A stretch of DNA of 64,000 bases, from assembly GCA_021325135.1 (NCBI GenBank), contig JAJPHT010000015.1:1-64000 (forward strand). The letters run 5' to 3'. The stretch is from Pseudomonadota bacterium (GTDB lineage: Archaea > Thermoplasmatota > SW-10-69-26 > JACQPN01 > JAJPHT01). Below, piece after piece: positions 1 through 6,946 of the stretch; position 1 is the first letter of the stretch; each line of letters begins with the position of its first letter. The notes below the pieces were generated by a model. The model did not search any database. It saw only the letters and a program-made list of their open reading frames with translations, and was not told where the DNA came from. The position numbers were made by a program, and so were the translations under genes.

Positions 1-1
1 G

Positions 2-1009
2 TTCCACAACGTCAAGGTCAGCGCGTTCAAGAACAACACGGACCCCGACGGCGTCTCCTACGGCAGCCACGAGAACTACTGCGTGCCGCGCGCCATGGAG
101 TTCCCCGGCGCCTACGTGCGCTCGCTGGTCCCGCACCTCGTCACGCGCATCGCGTTCTGCGGCGCGGGCGACTTCATCGACCGCCGCTACGTGCTCAGCC
201 CCTGCGCGTACCTCACGAGCGAACTGATCTCGGGGGGCAACCTCAGCAACACGGGCATCCTGCACACGCGCGACGAGCCGCACGCGGACCCCACCAAGTG
301 GCGCCGCCTGCACGTCATCATCGGCGACGCGCTCATGAGCGAGTGGTCCATCTACCTGCGCGCGTTCACCACCTGCGGCGTGCTGGAGCTGATGGAGGGC
401 GGCCACCTCAACGACGCGCCCCAGCTCAAGGAGCCCCTGCGCGACATGTGGCACATGGTCGAGCAGCTTGCGCCCGAGCAGTGGCGCCTCGAGCTGACCA
501 ACGGCAAGTGGACGACGCCCATGGCGGTGCAGCGCTACTACCTCGCCAAGTTCGAGGAGCACGGCCTCGTCACGAACCAGGAGGAGAAGGAGGCCCTCTC
601 CACGTGGGAGTGGATCCTCGACAAGCTGGAGGCGGGCGACATCCAGCAATTGAAGCGCAAGGTGGAGTGGGTCATGCGGCTCATCGAGGTCGAGAAGATG
701 ATCGACCTCAAGGGGCGCGACGAGAACGTCGAGATCGCCGCCGCGAAGCAGTATTCCGAGCTTTCCGGCGCGTCGGGCCTCTATTACAAGGTCCTCAACG
801 CTGGCGCGGTCGACCGCCTCACCACCGACGACGAGATCAAGAAGGCCATGACGACGCCGCCCCACACGCGCGCCGAGGCCCGCGTGAAGCTCCTCGACGA
901 GTTCGAGATGGGCAGCATCGACTGGAGCGAGATGTCCATCCTCACCGAGGACGGCGGCTACGAGCGCGTCCACCTGCCCGACCCCTACTCGACCCAAACC
1001 CCCCTTTGA
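2..1009 (+). CDS. PafA/Dop-family Pup ligase or depupylase-like protein (5' truncated)
   Basis: The reading frame is open from the first bases of the window, so the N-terminus lies outside. The visible 335 residues match the carboxylate-amine ligase family of PafA (Pup-protein ligase) and Dop (Pup deamidase/depupylase). A SYGSHENY block is followed by LVTR, CGAG and the string TRDEPHAD-x4-RRLHVIIGD. The C-terminal half keeps the GLYYK and DPY-type ends seen in PafA. These enzymes use ATP to join or remove the small modifier Pup at a lysine side chain. The nucleophilic Asp expected near the N-terminus is outside the window, so ligase and depupylase cannot be separated; the NNTD-x-G and DPY ends lean towards PafA. 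No Pup-like gene (short, ending GGE or GGQ) follows. Pupylation is known mainly from Actinobacteria and a few other bacterial phyla, so an archaeal copy is unusual. Confidence 0.85.
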   Translation, partial: FHNVKVSAFKNNTDPDGVSYGSHENYCVPRAMEFPGAYVRSLVPHLVTRIAFCGAGDFIDRRYVLSPCAYLTSELISGGNLSNTGILHTRDEPHADPTKWRRLHVIIGDALMSEWSIYLRAFTTCGVLELMEGGHLNDAPQLKEPLRDMWHMVEQLAPEQWRLELTNGKWTTPMAVQRYYLAKFEEHGLVTNQEEKEALSTWEWILDKLEAGDIQQLKRKVEWVMRLIEVEKMIDLKGRDENVEIAAAKQYSELSGASGLYYKVLNAGAVDRLTTDDEIKKAMTTPPHTRAEARVKLLDEFEMGSIDWSEMSILTEDGGYERVHLPDPYSTQTPL

Positions 1010-1027
1010 TGGGCCCTCCTTGGCCCA

Positions 1028-1127
1028 GGGTCCAAAGAACGCGACGAGCGCAAAGAGCGCCAAGGTCGCCACGTCCTCTTCCGTCGCGTCCTTTGCGCTC
1101 TTCGCGCTCGTCGCGTTCTTTGGACCC
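1028..1127. repeat. Long inverted repeat (hairpin) between genes
   Basis: Two 37-bp arms (1028-1064 and 1091-1127) are reverse complements with two mismatches and surround a 26-bp spacer. The repeat starts about 20 bp after the PafA/Dop stop codon. It could be a terminator-like RNA hairpin for that gene or a small palindromic repeat element. No second copy of the arm was noticed in this window. Confidence 0.8.
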
Positions 1128-1201
1128 TTGACGCAGGGAGAGAAACCGATTTGGCTGCCCCCACCAAAGCCTCTTCAACCGGAGCGCCGTCCGGAGGCGT
1201 G

Positions 1202-1528
1202 ATGCCCGACGACGAGGAGGTCGACCTCCACGAAGGAATGCCGGTGACGAACGAAGCCGGCGAGAAGCTCGGCACCCTCGCGGCGCTGCTCGTCGCCGAG
1301 GACGAGGAGGAGGCCGAGTTCCTGCTCCTCAAGGCCGGCAACGAGGACCGCCTCGTGCCCTTCGAGGCCGTGCTGGGCGTCGGGGACGGCGACCTCATCC
1401 TGGACGTGCCCGCGGAGGCGCTGGCGCAGTTCCCGCAGATCCTCCCCAACCGCGACCCCACCGAGGCGGAGATGGACCGCGCCTACGAGGTGTTCGACGA
1501 GAACGCCGAGTACGAGCCCGACGAGTAG
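1202..1528 (+). CDS. PRC-barrel-like small acidic protein
   Basis: This encodes 108 residues and is very acidic at both ends. The central part, with NEAGEKLGTLAALLV followed by a strand rich in E and L and then DRLVPFEAV, has the spacing of a PRC-barrel domain, a small beta-barrel found in photosynthetic reaction centre H subunits, RimM and many short archaeal proteins. The ATG at 1202 is preferred because GGAGG (1193-1197) lies 4 bp upstream. A TTG at 1151 would add 17 residues without conserved character. Its partner or ligand cannot be read from sequence. It follows the PafA/Dop gene in the same direction but beyond a long hairpin, so co-transcription is uncertain. Confidence 0.6.
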   Translation: MPDDEEVDLHEGMPVTNEAGEKLGTLAALLVAEDEEEAEFLLLKAGNEDRLVPFEAVLGVGDGDLILDVPAEALAQFPQILPNRDPTEAEMDRAYEVFDENAEYEPDE

Positions 1529-1531
1529 GGC

Positions 1532-1738
1532 TCAGCCGCTCTTGGCGGTCTTCTTCTCCTTCTCGTACTCCTTGCGCTCCTTCACGATGGCGCCAGGGCG
1601 CATCTGCTTGAGCTTGTTCACGCAGACGTCGCAGATGGCCAGCGGGTGCGGGTCGTTGGGCTCGTCCAGGAAGACGAACTGCGCCACGCGCTTGTTGCGG
1701 TGCGTGGTCGGCTCGAACTCGCAGTACTTGATGACCAT
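1532..1738 (-). CDS. Small CxxC protein, function unknown
   Basis: This encodes 68 residues with Cys6 and a CDVC pair at about 36-39, so a metal- or redox-binding mini-domain is possible. The C-terminal third is a highly charged Lys/Glu helix ending KTAKSG. It is convergent with the preceding PRC-barrel gene, only 3 bp from its stop. The composition is protein-like and the start is ATG. The family is not recognised. It was considered as a Pup-like modifier because of the nearby PafA/Dop gene, but it lacks the GGE/GGQ terminus. Confidence 0.55.
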   Translation of the reverse strand: MVIKYCEFEPTTHRNKRVAQFVFLDEPNDPHPLAICDVCVNKLKQMRPGAIVKERKEYEKEKKTAKSG

Positions 1739-1801
1739 CGCCTGCGGGAGAAGGGTCTCTCAGCTTGAGCGTTTGGGGGCCCCTCCGCCGGTTTTGCCTT
1801 C

Positions 1802-1906
1802 CTGGTCCGGCCTGCACGATGCAACCCGAACCAACGAACCACCGAACCCGCGTAAGACCCGTGGTCCGGTGGTTCGTTGGTTCGGGTTGCATCGAGGAGC
1901 GGGACC
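1802..1906. repeat. Large inverted repeat with CGAACCA-rich arms
   Basis: Arms of 30 bp at 1818-1847 and 1864-1893 pair with one mismatch. Weaker outer pairing (CTGGTCC near 1802, GGGACCAG near 1898) extends the structure. Within the arms the heptamer CGAACCA recurs. The repeat fills most of the gap before the aquaporin gene and encodes no protein. It may be a palindromic mobile repeat or an RNA hairpin. Confidence 0.8.
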
Positions 1907-2005
1907 AGAGAGACAAACCTCCTGCGTGCAGCCTCCAGTGGAAGAGCACCCCGATATCGCACGACAAATCCATAGCCCCCCACCTGGCTGCCCGGCGCGA
2001 TCCCC

Positions 2006-2728
2006 ATGGTGGACATGGAGCCTGCAAGCTGGAAGAAGGGCATCGCCGAGCTCATCGGCACCTTCGCGCTCATCTACATCGGCGTCGTCGTGATCCTGGC
2101 GCCCGCCGCGCCCGGCACGAAGCACCTCGTCGAGATCGCGCTCGCGCATGGCCTCATCCTGGCCTGCCTCGTGAGCGCCACCATGAGCATCTCCGGCGGG
2201 CAGCTCAACCCCGCCGTGACCATCGGCCTGCTCACGGGCCGCAAGATCAGCGTCTCCCAGGCGGGCATCAACATCGTCTGCCAGGTGATCGGCGGCGCGC
2301 TGGGCGGCCTCCTCGCCAAGGCGAGCCTGGGCAACATGGACATCTCCGGCGGCATCCCGGCCCTGGCGCCCGGCGTGAGCACTGGCACGGGCATCCTGGT
2401 GGAGGCCATCGCGACGTTCCTCCTGGTGAGCGTCGTCTACGGCACGGGCGTCGACCCGCGCTTCGGCGGCCGCATCGGCGGCCTCGCCATCGGCCTCACC
2501 GTGGCGGCGGACATCATGGCGGTGGGCCCCATCACCGGCGCCGCCATGAACACGGCCCGCTGGCTGGGCCCCGCCATCGCGCAGGGCCACTTCAACGACG
2601 CCGCGGTCTACCTCATCGGCCCCATCCTGGGCGCGATCGTCGCGGGCGCCATCTGGGCCTACGTCCTCCTGGAGGACCGCCCGCACCCGGAGCCCCAGGC
2701 GCAGATGCGCCCCAAGGGGAACCTGTGA
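2006..2728 (+). CDS. MIP/aquaporin-family channel with altered second NPA box
   Basis: This 240-residue membrane protein has the six-helix, two-half-repeat layout of aquaporins and glycerol facilitators. The first half-helix box is canonical (QLNPAVTIG, Asn68-Pro69-Ala70). The second reads MNTARWLGPA, with Asn182-Thr183-Ala184-Arg185, so the usual Pro is Thr; ACG instead of CCG is a one-base difference. The selectivity Arg185 and the following GPA are kept. Such channels pass water or small neutral solutes across the cytoplasmic membrane. The start is the ATG at 2006; another ATG lies three codons downstream. The gene ends 1 bp before a convergent membrane-protein gene. Confidence 0.9.
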   Translation: MVDMEPASWKKGIAELIGTFALIYIGVVVILAPAAPGTKHLVEIALAHGLILACLVSATMSISGGQLNPAVTIGLLTGRKISVSQAGINIVCQVIGGALGGLLAKASLGNMDISGGIPALAPGVSTGTGILVEAIATFLLVSVVYGTGVDPRFGGRIGGLAIGLTVAADIMAVGPITGAAMNTARWLGPAIAQGHFNDAAVYLIGPILGAIVAGAIWAYVLLEDRPHPEPQAQMRPKGNL

Positions 2729-2729
2729 G

Positions 2730-3275
2730 CTAGCGCTCCCCACGCAGGCTGCGAAGCTGCGAGACGATCCCCAGCGCCGCGACCACCAGCGTCCCACCCA
2801 GGAGGAATATCTCCTCGTTGGGCGTGGGCGCGAAGAGCGAGAGCAGGCTGCCCACCGCGAGCCAGCCGCCCTCCACCGCCGTCGCGACGACGAGGATGAC
2901 GCGGTTCGCGACGAGGCCGATGATGCCGCCCACCACCGCGGCGACGACCACGGCCCACGCGGGCCAGCCCATCGCGACGGCGAGCAGCACCGCCAGGGAG
3001 CCCGCCAGGAGCGCGCCCACGAAGCGGAACGCCACGACGAAGAGGATGGCGAAGAGGACGCCGCCCACGAGGGCCGCCACGAGGCCGATGAGCGGGTTGA
3101 GCGTGAGGAGCGTGCCGCCCAGGAGGCCCAGCGCGAAGCCCGCCACGAACCCGGCGAGCCCCGCGAGGCCCCGCGCCAGGCGATAGCCCGCGAAGGCGAT
3201 GACGAGCCCCACGAGGAGGCCCAGGATCGCGGAGAGGACGCCGCCGGCTCCCCCGACGTGGACGAGGGCCGCCAC
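2730..3275 (-). CDS. Multi-pass membrane protein, DUF4203/TMEM198-like
   Basis: This encodes 181 residues, nearly all hydrophobic, with about seven membrane segments and many small residues (Gly, Ala) inside them. The Gly-rich helices with repeated GLxxG patterns recall the DUF4203/TMEM198 group of unknown function. The start appears to be GTG at 3275; an ATG at 3282 is in another frame. It lies 3 bp downstream of the SDR gene and is probably co-transcribed with it. No transport or catalytic motif is visible. Confidence 0.6.
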   Translation of the reverse strand: MAALVHVGGAGGVLSAILGLLVGLVIAFAGYRLARGLAGLAGFVAGFALGLLGGTLLTLNPLIGLVAALVGGVLFAILFVVAFRFVGALLAGSLAVLLAVAMGWPAWAVVVAAVVGGIIGLVANRVILVVATAVEGGWLAVGSLLSLFAPTPNEEIFLLGGTLVVAALGIVSQLRSLRGER

Positions 3276-3278
3276 GGC

Positions 3279-4034
3279 TCATCCGCTCCGCTTGACCATG
3301 GTGACGGAGGCCTGCGCGGTGGGCATGACGACCACGTCCTGCACGTTGACGTGCGCGGGCTGCTCGACGCACCACGCGATGGTCTCCGCGACGTCGGCCG
3401 CCGTGAGGGGCTGGTAGCCCTGGTAGACCTTGGCCGCGCGCTCCTTGTCGCCGCGGAAGCGGACCTCGCTGAACTCCGTCTCCACGAGGCCCGGGTCCAC
3501 GCTGGTCACGCGCACGCCCGAGCCGTGGACGTCCATGCGGAGCCCCTCGGTGATGGCGCGGACGGCGTGCTTGCTCGCGCAGTAGACCGCGCCGCCGGGG
3601 TAGACCCAGTGGCCCGCCGTGCTGCCCAGCATGACGACGTGCCCCGAGCCGCGCCTGAGCATGGCAGGGAGGCAGAGGCGCGTGATCCGGAGGAGCGCCT
3701 TCACGTTCACGTCGATGACCTCGTCCCACTCGTCGGGGTTCCCCTCCTGGAGGGGCTCCGTGCCGCGGGCGAGGCCGGCGCTGTTGACCAGCACGTCGGG
3801 GGCGAAGAGGTCGGGCTCGGCCTTGGCCAGGCGCGCGAGCCCCGCCGCGTCGCGCACGTCCAGGGCGACGATCCGGGAGCGCGTCCCGTGGGCCTTGGCG
3901 AGGCTTTCCGCCAGCGCCTGGAGGCGGTCCTCGCGGCGGGCCAGGAGGGTGAGGTGGAGGCCGCGCGCGGCCAGGGCCCGGGCGGTGGCCTCGCCGATCC
4001 CGCTGGACGCGCCCGTGATGAACGCCGTTCTCAT
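3279..4034 (-). CDS. Short-chain dehydrogenase/reductase (YdfG-like)
   Basis: This 251-residue classical SDR is of standard length. The nucleotide-binding TGASSGIG is at residues 7-14, the structural NSAG near 84-87, and the catalytic Ser138, Tyr151 and Lys155 are in the order expected (YCASK). LARRE after the second strand suggests NADP preference. The closest general type is the YdfG-like 3-hydroxy acid/serine dehydrogenase group, but the substrate cannot be determined. The ATG at 4034 has no competing start nearby. It heads a two-gene unit with the membrane protein downstream. Confidence 0.9.
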   Translation of the reverse strand: MRTAFITGASSGIGEATARALAARGLHLTLLARREDRLQALAESLAKAHGTRSRIVALDVRDAAGLARLAKAEPDLFAPDVLVNSAGLARGTEPLQEGNPDEWDEVIDVNVKALLRITRLCLPAMLRRGSGHVVMLGSTAGHWVYPGGAVYCASKHAVRAITEGLRMDVHGSGVRVTSVDPGLVETEFSEVRFRGDKERAAKVYQGYQPLTAADVAETIAWCVEQPAHVNVQDVVVMPTAQASVTMVKRSG

Positions 4035-4127
4035 CGGGCCGGGAGGCGCGCGCCCATGATTATCCCTTGCCGCACGCGCCGAAAGCCGGGGAATCCTTCA
4101 TGACGGGGGCGCGGCATCCGGCTCGCG

Positions 4128-4280
4128 ATGAAGCCGAAGGGCGGGAAGCTTCCTTCCATCTCCGTTGAGGGCCGCAGCGAAGCCAAGGTGGAGGTCCGCG
4201 ACGGGAAGATCGTCAAGGTCTGCGGGGCGTGCAGCACCATCCTGGACCGCGCAACGGGCCGCTGCCCCAACGGACACTGA
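4128..4280 (+). CDS. 50-residue zinc-ribbon-like protein
   Basis: The peptide begins MKPKGGKLPS and contains a CGAC pair (Cys32, Cys35) followed by a C-x2-GH ending (Cys46, His50), enough ligands for one zinc. The middle, VEVRDGKIVKVC, looks like a beta-hairpin. Start and stop are clean, and a T-rich stretch follows directly. The function is unknown. Small proteins with one zinc knuckle are common in archaea and often bind nucleic acid, but that is only inference here. Confidence 0.55.
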   Translation: MKPKGGKLPSISVEGRSEAKVEVRDGKIVKVCGACSTILDRATGRCPNGH

Positions 4281-4290
4281 ACTCTTTTTA
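4281..4290 (+). terminator. T-rich terminator after the zinc-ribbon mini-gene
   Basis: The run CTCTTTTTA starts 2 bp after the stop codon of the upstream 50-residue gene. Archaeal transcription commonly ends at such T-tracts. It overlaps the stop codon of the convergent mini-gene. Confidence 0.5.
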
Positions 4291-4407
4291 GGCGGTGGAG
4301 CCGGCGGGCTGCGGCGAGGCCGCCCTCATCATCTGGACCATGGCGTGGTCGCGGGCATGGCGTTCGCACCAGTCGTTGGGCTCTCCGGCGGGGTAGAAGC
4401 AGGGCAT
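4288..4407 (-). CDS. Possible 39-residue Cys/His mini-protein
   Basis: The peptide starts MPCFYPAGEPNDWCERHARD and ends PAGSTA. It has Cys3, Cys14, His17 and His21 in a spacing that could hold one zinc ion. A GGGGGT stretch lies about 3 bp before the ATG. It converges on the other mini-gene with 7 bp between stops. Evidence is compositional only, but the motif density makes it better than a chance frame. Confidence 0.4.
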   Translation of the reverse strand: MPCFYPAGEPNDWCERHARDHAMVQMMRAASPQPAGSTA

Positions 4408-4511
4408 CGACCCCCGAGGCGCCTCGGAAGGGTTTGAGCCCTCCGTTCATGGACTCCCGGCCGAAAGGACTCCGGGGGAGCCCTCCCGAAAGTCCCGAGA
4501 CGCCAGCCCTT

Positions 4512-4937
4512 ATGCGGCGCCTCCGGGTTCGCGCCCAGGTGGACCCGCCCCCCGAGATCGTGGCCTTCGCGCGCCGCCACGGCGCGGGCTCCCTGGCCTT
4601 CCTCCCCACGCGGGAGGGGCCCCTGATCCCGTTCCTCATGCGGCTCCACGATGGTCTCCCCGAGGGGGGCGTCGCGGTGGTGGCCGACGTGGTCTGGCAG
4701 ACCGCGCCCACGCCGGACCTCATCCGGGCCTTCGCCCCCGCGCCCGGCCGCGAGAAGGTGCGCCCCATCGAGGGGTGGGAGATGCAGGCCGAGCATGCGG
4801 GGCTCGCCATCGTGGAGCGCCTCGACGTGCCCTCCTCCTCGTGGGCGCCCCTGGCGACGCCCGAGCAGCGCGCGGCCCTGGCGGGCGACGCCCGCGGCGC
4901 GGCGAAGCTCGCGGCGTGGGCGCTGCGCAGGGCGTGA
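4512..4937 (+). CDS. Hypothetical protein resembling the C-terminal part of a methyltransferase
   Basis: From ATG 4512 the protein has 141 residues; an in-frame ATG at 4434 would add 26 Pro/Ser-rich residues of low quality. The segment with RLHDGLPEGGVAVVADVVW and then IEGWEMQAEHAGLAIVERL resembles the last strands of SAM-dependent methyltransferases, where a carrier phrase like EGW..A..AGL is frequent. No glycine-rich SAM-binding motif precedes it, so either it is a degenerate relative or the likeness is superficial. Function unassigned. Confidence 0.5.
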   Translation: MRRLRVRAQVDPPPEIVAFARRHGAGSLAFLPTREGPLIPFLMRLHDGLPEGGVAVVADVVWQTAPTPDLIRAFAPAPGREKVRPIEGWEMQAEHAGLAIVERLDVPSSSWAPLATPEQRAALAGDARGAAKLAAWALRRA

Positions 4938-5069
4938 GGATTCCCGGCTCGCCTTGGTCCGCCTCTCCGGTGGACTCCATCTCGTCCTGCTGAGGGCTGC
5001 TCTTCCGTCACCCTTCAACGCGACGACGCCACGACGCGACGATTTTCTCAAGCGAGGCTGGCGCCCGTC

Positions 5070-5621
5070 TCAGGGGAAAAGACGCGCCACGACCAGGTCT
5101 GCGATCTCCTCGGGCGTCTTGTCCTGGGAGCCGATGACGAGGTCGTAGTGGCGTGGGTCGTTGGGGTCGAAGCCGTAGAACTCGCGGTAGCGCTTGGCCT
5201 CCGAGGCCTCGCGGTGGCGGTTCTGGTGCAGCACGGACTCCACGTCGCGGATGCCCTCGCGGTTCGCGACGCGCTTGGCGCGCACGTCCTCGGGCGCCTC
5301 CAGAAGGACCTTGAGACCGCCCGCGTTGGCCTGCGCGACGTGCCACGCGGCCATGCGCCCTTCCAGGATGCAGCCGCGGCGGCGCGCCACGTCGATCATG
5401 CGGCGGTCCAGCTCGGTGTCGACCTCGGGGTGCTCCTCGGCGTACTTGCCGAACTGCACGAGGTCCATGGCGTGCTCCTTCGCCATCTCGCGGAAGAACT
5501 GCCCCGCGTAGACGTGGGGGATGGAGAGGCGCGCGGAGAGCAGGCGGCAGAGCGTGGTGGTGCCCGTGCCGGGGAGGCCGGCGACGGCGACCAGGGGGGG
5601 CCGCGCGAGCGTGGCGCTCAC
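5070..5621 (-). CDS. cmk: Cytidylate kinase (archaeal type)
   Basis: This encodes 183 residues. The P-loop GLPGTGTTT is at residues 15-23, followed by SIPHVYAGQFFREMAKE, typical of the archaeal Cmk family, and ILEGRMAAWH. It phosphorylates CMP/dCMP with ATP in pyrimidine nucleotide metabolism. The start is GTG at 5621, overlapping the stop of the preceding DUF106 gene (GTGA), which indicates translational coupling. In many archaea the adkA-DUF106-cmk order continues with ribosomal or pseudouridine-synthase genes; here the next gene downstream is a convergent hypothetical. Confidence 0.92.
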   Translation of the reverse strand: MSATLARPPLVAVAGLPGTGTTTLCRLLSARLSIPHVYAGQFFREMAKEHAMDLVQFGKYAEEHPEVDTELDRRMIDVARRRGCILEGRMAAWHVAQANAGGLKVLLEAPEDVRAKRVANREGIRDVESVLHQNRHREASEAKRYREFYGFDPNDPRHYDLVIGSQDKTPEEIADLVVARLFP

Positions 5622-6370
5622 GGCTCCTCCTTGAACACCATGGGCCCGCTGGCGATGGTCCGGCTGCGGTACTCCCAGAGCTTCAGCGCGCGCTGGGCGA
5701 TCTGGCCCAGGGGGATGCCGAAGAGCGAGTAGAGCACGATCCAGCGGGGCAGGAAGCCCAGGAGGTAGAAGTGGTGCTCGGGCGGGTCGGTGTTGAGCGT
5801 GAGGTCCCAGGCGCGGTCCCACGGGACGTGGATCACGTGGTGCCCGGTGGCGACGAAGAGGCCCGCGCCGGCCGTGGCGGTGGCGGCGGCGAAGAGGCCC
5901 GCGAGCCACGCGAAGATGGGGATGACGAGGAGCATCGTGAACGCCATGGGCTTCATCTGCTCCGTGCTCATCTCCGCCTGCATCTCCATGATCTGGGGCT
6001 GCGCGTCGGTGAGCTTCTTCAGCTTGTAGGTGTTGTTCTCCTTCCGCGCGGCGGCGAACTCCTTCTGGAAGCTGCGCATCGCCTCCTGCACGCGCGCCAT
6101 GTTCACCCAGTCGATGAGGAAGTGGCGGATCGCGGTGGTGGAGACCACGAGGAGGACCGACGCGAGGAGGATGGTGAGGAGCGGGTACGCGCCGCCGAAG
6201 CCCAGGGCGGGCTGGAGGACGTAGCCGGCGTACTGGCCCAGGACGACGCGCAGGCCCGGGTTGAACAGGATGAGGATGACGAGGCCGAAGGAGACGAAGA
6301 GCAGCACGGTGGTGACGGGGCTGCGCGTCTTGCGGCCGCGGACGACGACCTGGTCGGCCACGAGGCTCAC
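5618..6370 (-). CDS. DUF106/EMC3-type membrane insertase-like protein
   Basis: This encodes 250 residues with about four membrane segments: one near 22-40, a pair around 60-85, one around 140-165, and hydrophobic stretches near 205-225. A charged cytoplasmic coiled region (FQKEFAAARKENNTYKLKKL) follows the second segment, with the EMQAEMSTEQMKPM stretch diagnostic of archaeal DUF106, a relative of YidC, Get1 and EMC3. The inferred role is insertion of membrane proteins. It overlaps adkA upstream (ATGA) and cmk downstream (GTGA), so the three form one operon. Confidence 0.88.
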   Translation of the reverse strand: MSLVADQVVVRGRKTRSPVTTVLLFVSFGLVILILFNPGLRVVLGQYAGYVLQPALGFGGAYPLLTILLASVLLVVSTTAIRHFLIDWVNMARVQEAMRSFQKEFAAARKENNTYKLKKLTDAQPQIMEMQAEMSTEQMKPMAFTMLLVIPIFAWLAGLFAAATATAGAGLFVATGHHVIHVPWDRAWDLTLNTDPPEHHFYLLGFLPRWIVLYSLFGIPLGQIAQRALKLWEYRSRTIASGPMVFKEEP

Positions 6371-6915
6371 CCGATGACCTTGACGACCTGGTCGCGCGTC
6401 TCCTCGACCTTGCCGTCGGCGTTGCGCACGATGGCGACCGTGGCGCCGGTGAGCGTCGCCAGCGTCATGGCCGCGGCGCGGTTCACCGCCTGGTGGGTCG
6501 CGATGTCGTCCTCGCTGTCCGCGTCGCGCGCCCGCGACGGGTCATTGCTGCGGCGGCCCAGGATCTCCTTGGGCGAGGCCTCCACGAGGATGATCTGCTT
6601 GGGCTTGAGCGCCTCCGCGACCCACTTGGGGATGCCGGGGAGGTAGCCCTTGGGCGTCTTGATGGTGCAGTGCGTGTCGACGATGACGCCGCCCATCTGG
6701 GCGATGGCGTGCGCGGCCTGCTCCTGGATCTCCCGCTGGATGGCGGGGTCGAGCTTGCGCATCTCGTCGCGGTCCTTCACGAGGCCGCGGCGCTGGGCGA
6801 CGTGGAACATCTCCGTGCCGTAGACCACGACCTTGTAGCCCTTGGCCTTCTGGGCGGCGTCGATGACCGTGCTCTTGCCGACGCCCGGAACGCCGGTGAT
6901 GATGACGACGCTCAT
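6367..6915 (-). CDS. adkA: Archaeal adenylate kinase AdkA
   Basis: This encodes 182 residues with P-loop GVPGVGKST at 8-16 and the archaeal AdkA features YGTEMFHVA, VDTHCTIKTPKGYLPG and SNDPSRARD, the last serving as the short lid. It interconverts ATP and AMP with 2 ADP. The length matches the archaeal trimeric family. It is first in the adkA-DUF106-cmk operon; the intergenic gap to the upstream sensor gene is only about 30 bp and on the same strand, so read-through from that gene is possible. Confidence 0.93.
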   Translation of the reverse strand: MSVVIITGVPGVGKSTVIDAAQKAKGYKVVVYGTEMFHVAQRRGLVKDRDEMRKLDPAIQREIQEQAAHAIAQMGGVIVDTHCTIKTPKGYLPGIPKWVAEALKPKQIILVEASPKEILGRRSNDPSRARDADSEDDIATHQAVNRAAAMTLATLTGATVAIVRNADGKVEETRDQVVKVIG

Positions 6916-6946
6916 GCGGTCCTCGGGCCGCCGCTAAGGGGTGCCC

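Noticed and set aside
1532..1738. 68-residue protein considered as a Pup-like modifier
   Set aside because: It ends in KSG, not GGE or GGQ, contains a CxxC, and lies on the opposite strand.
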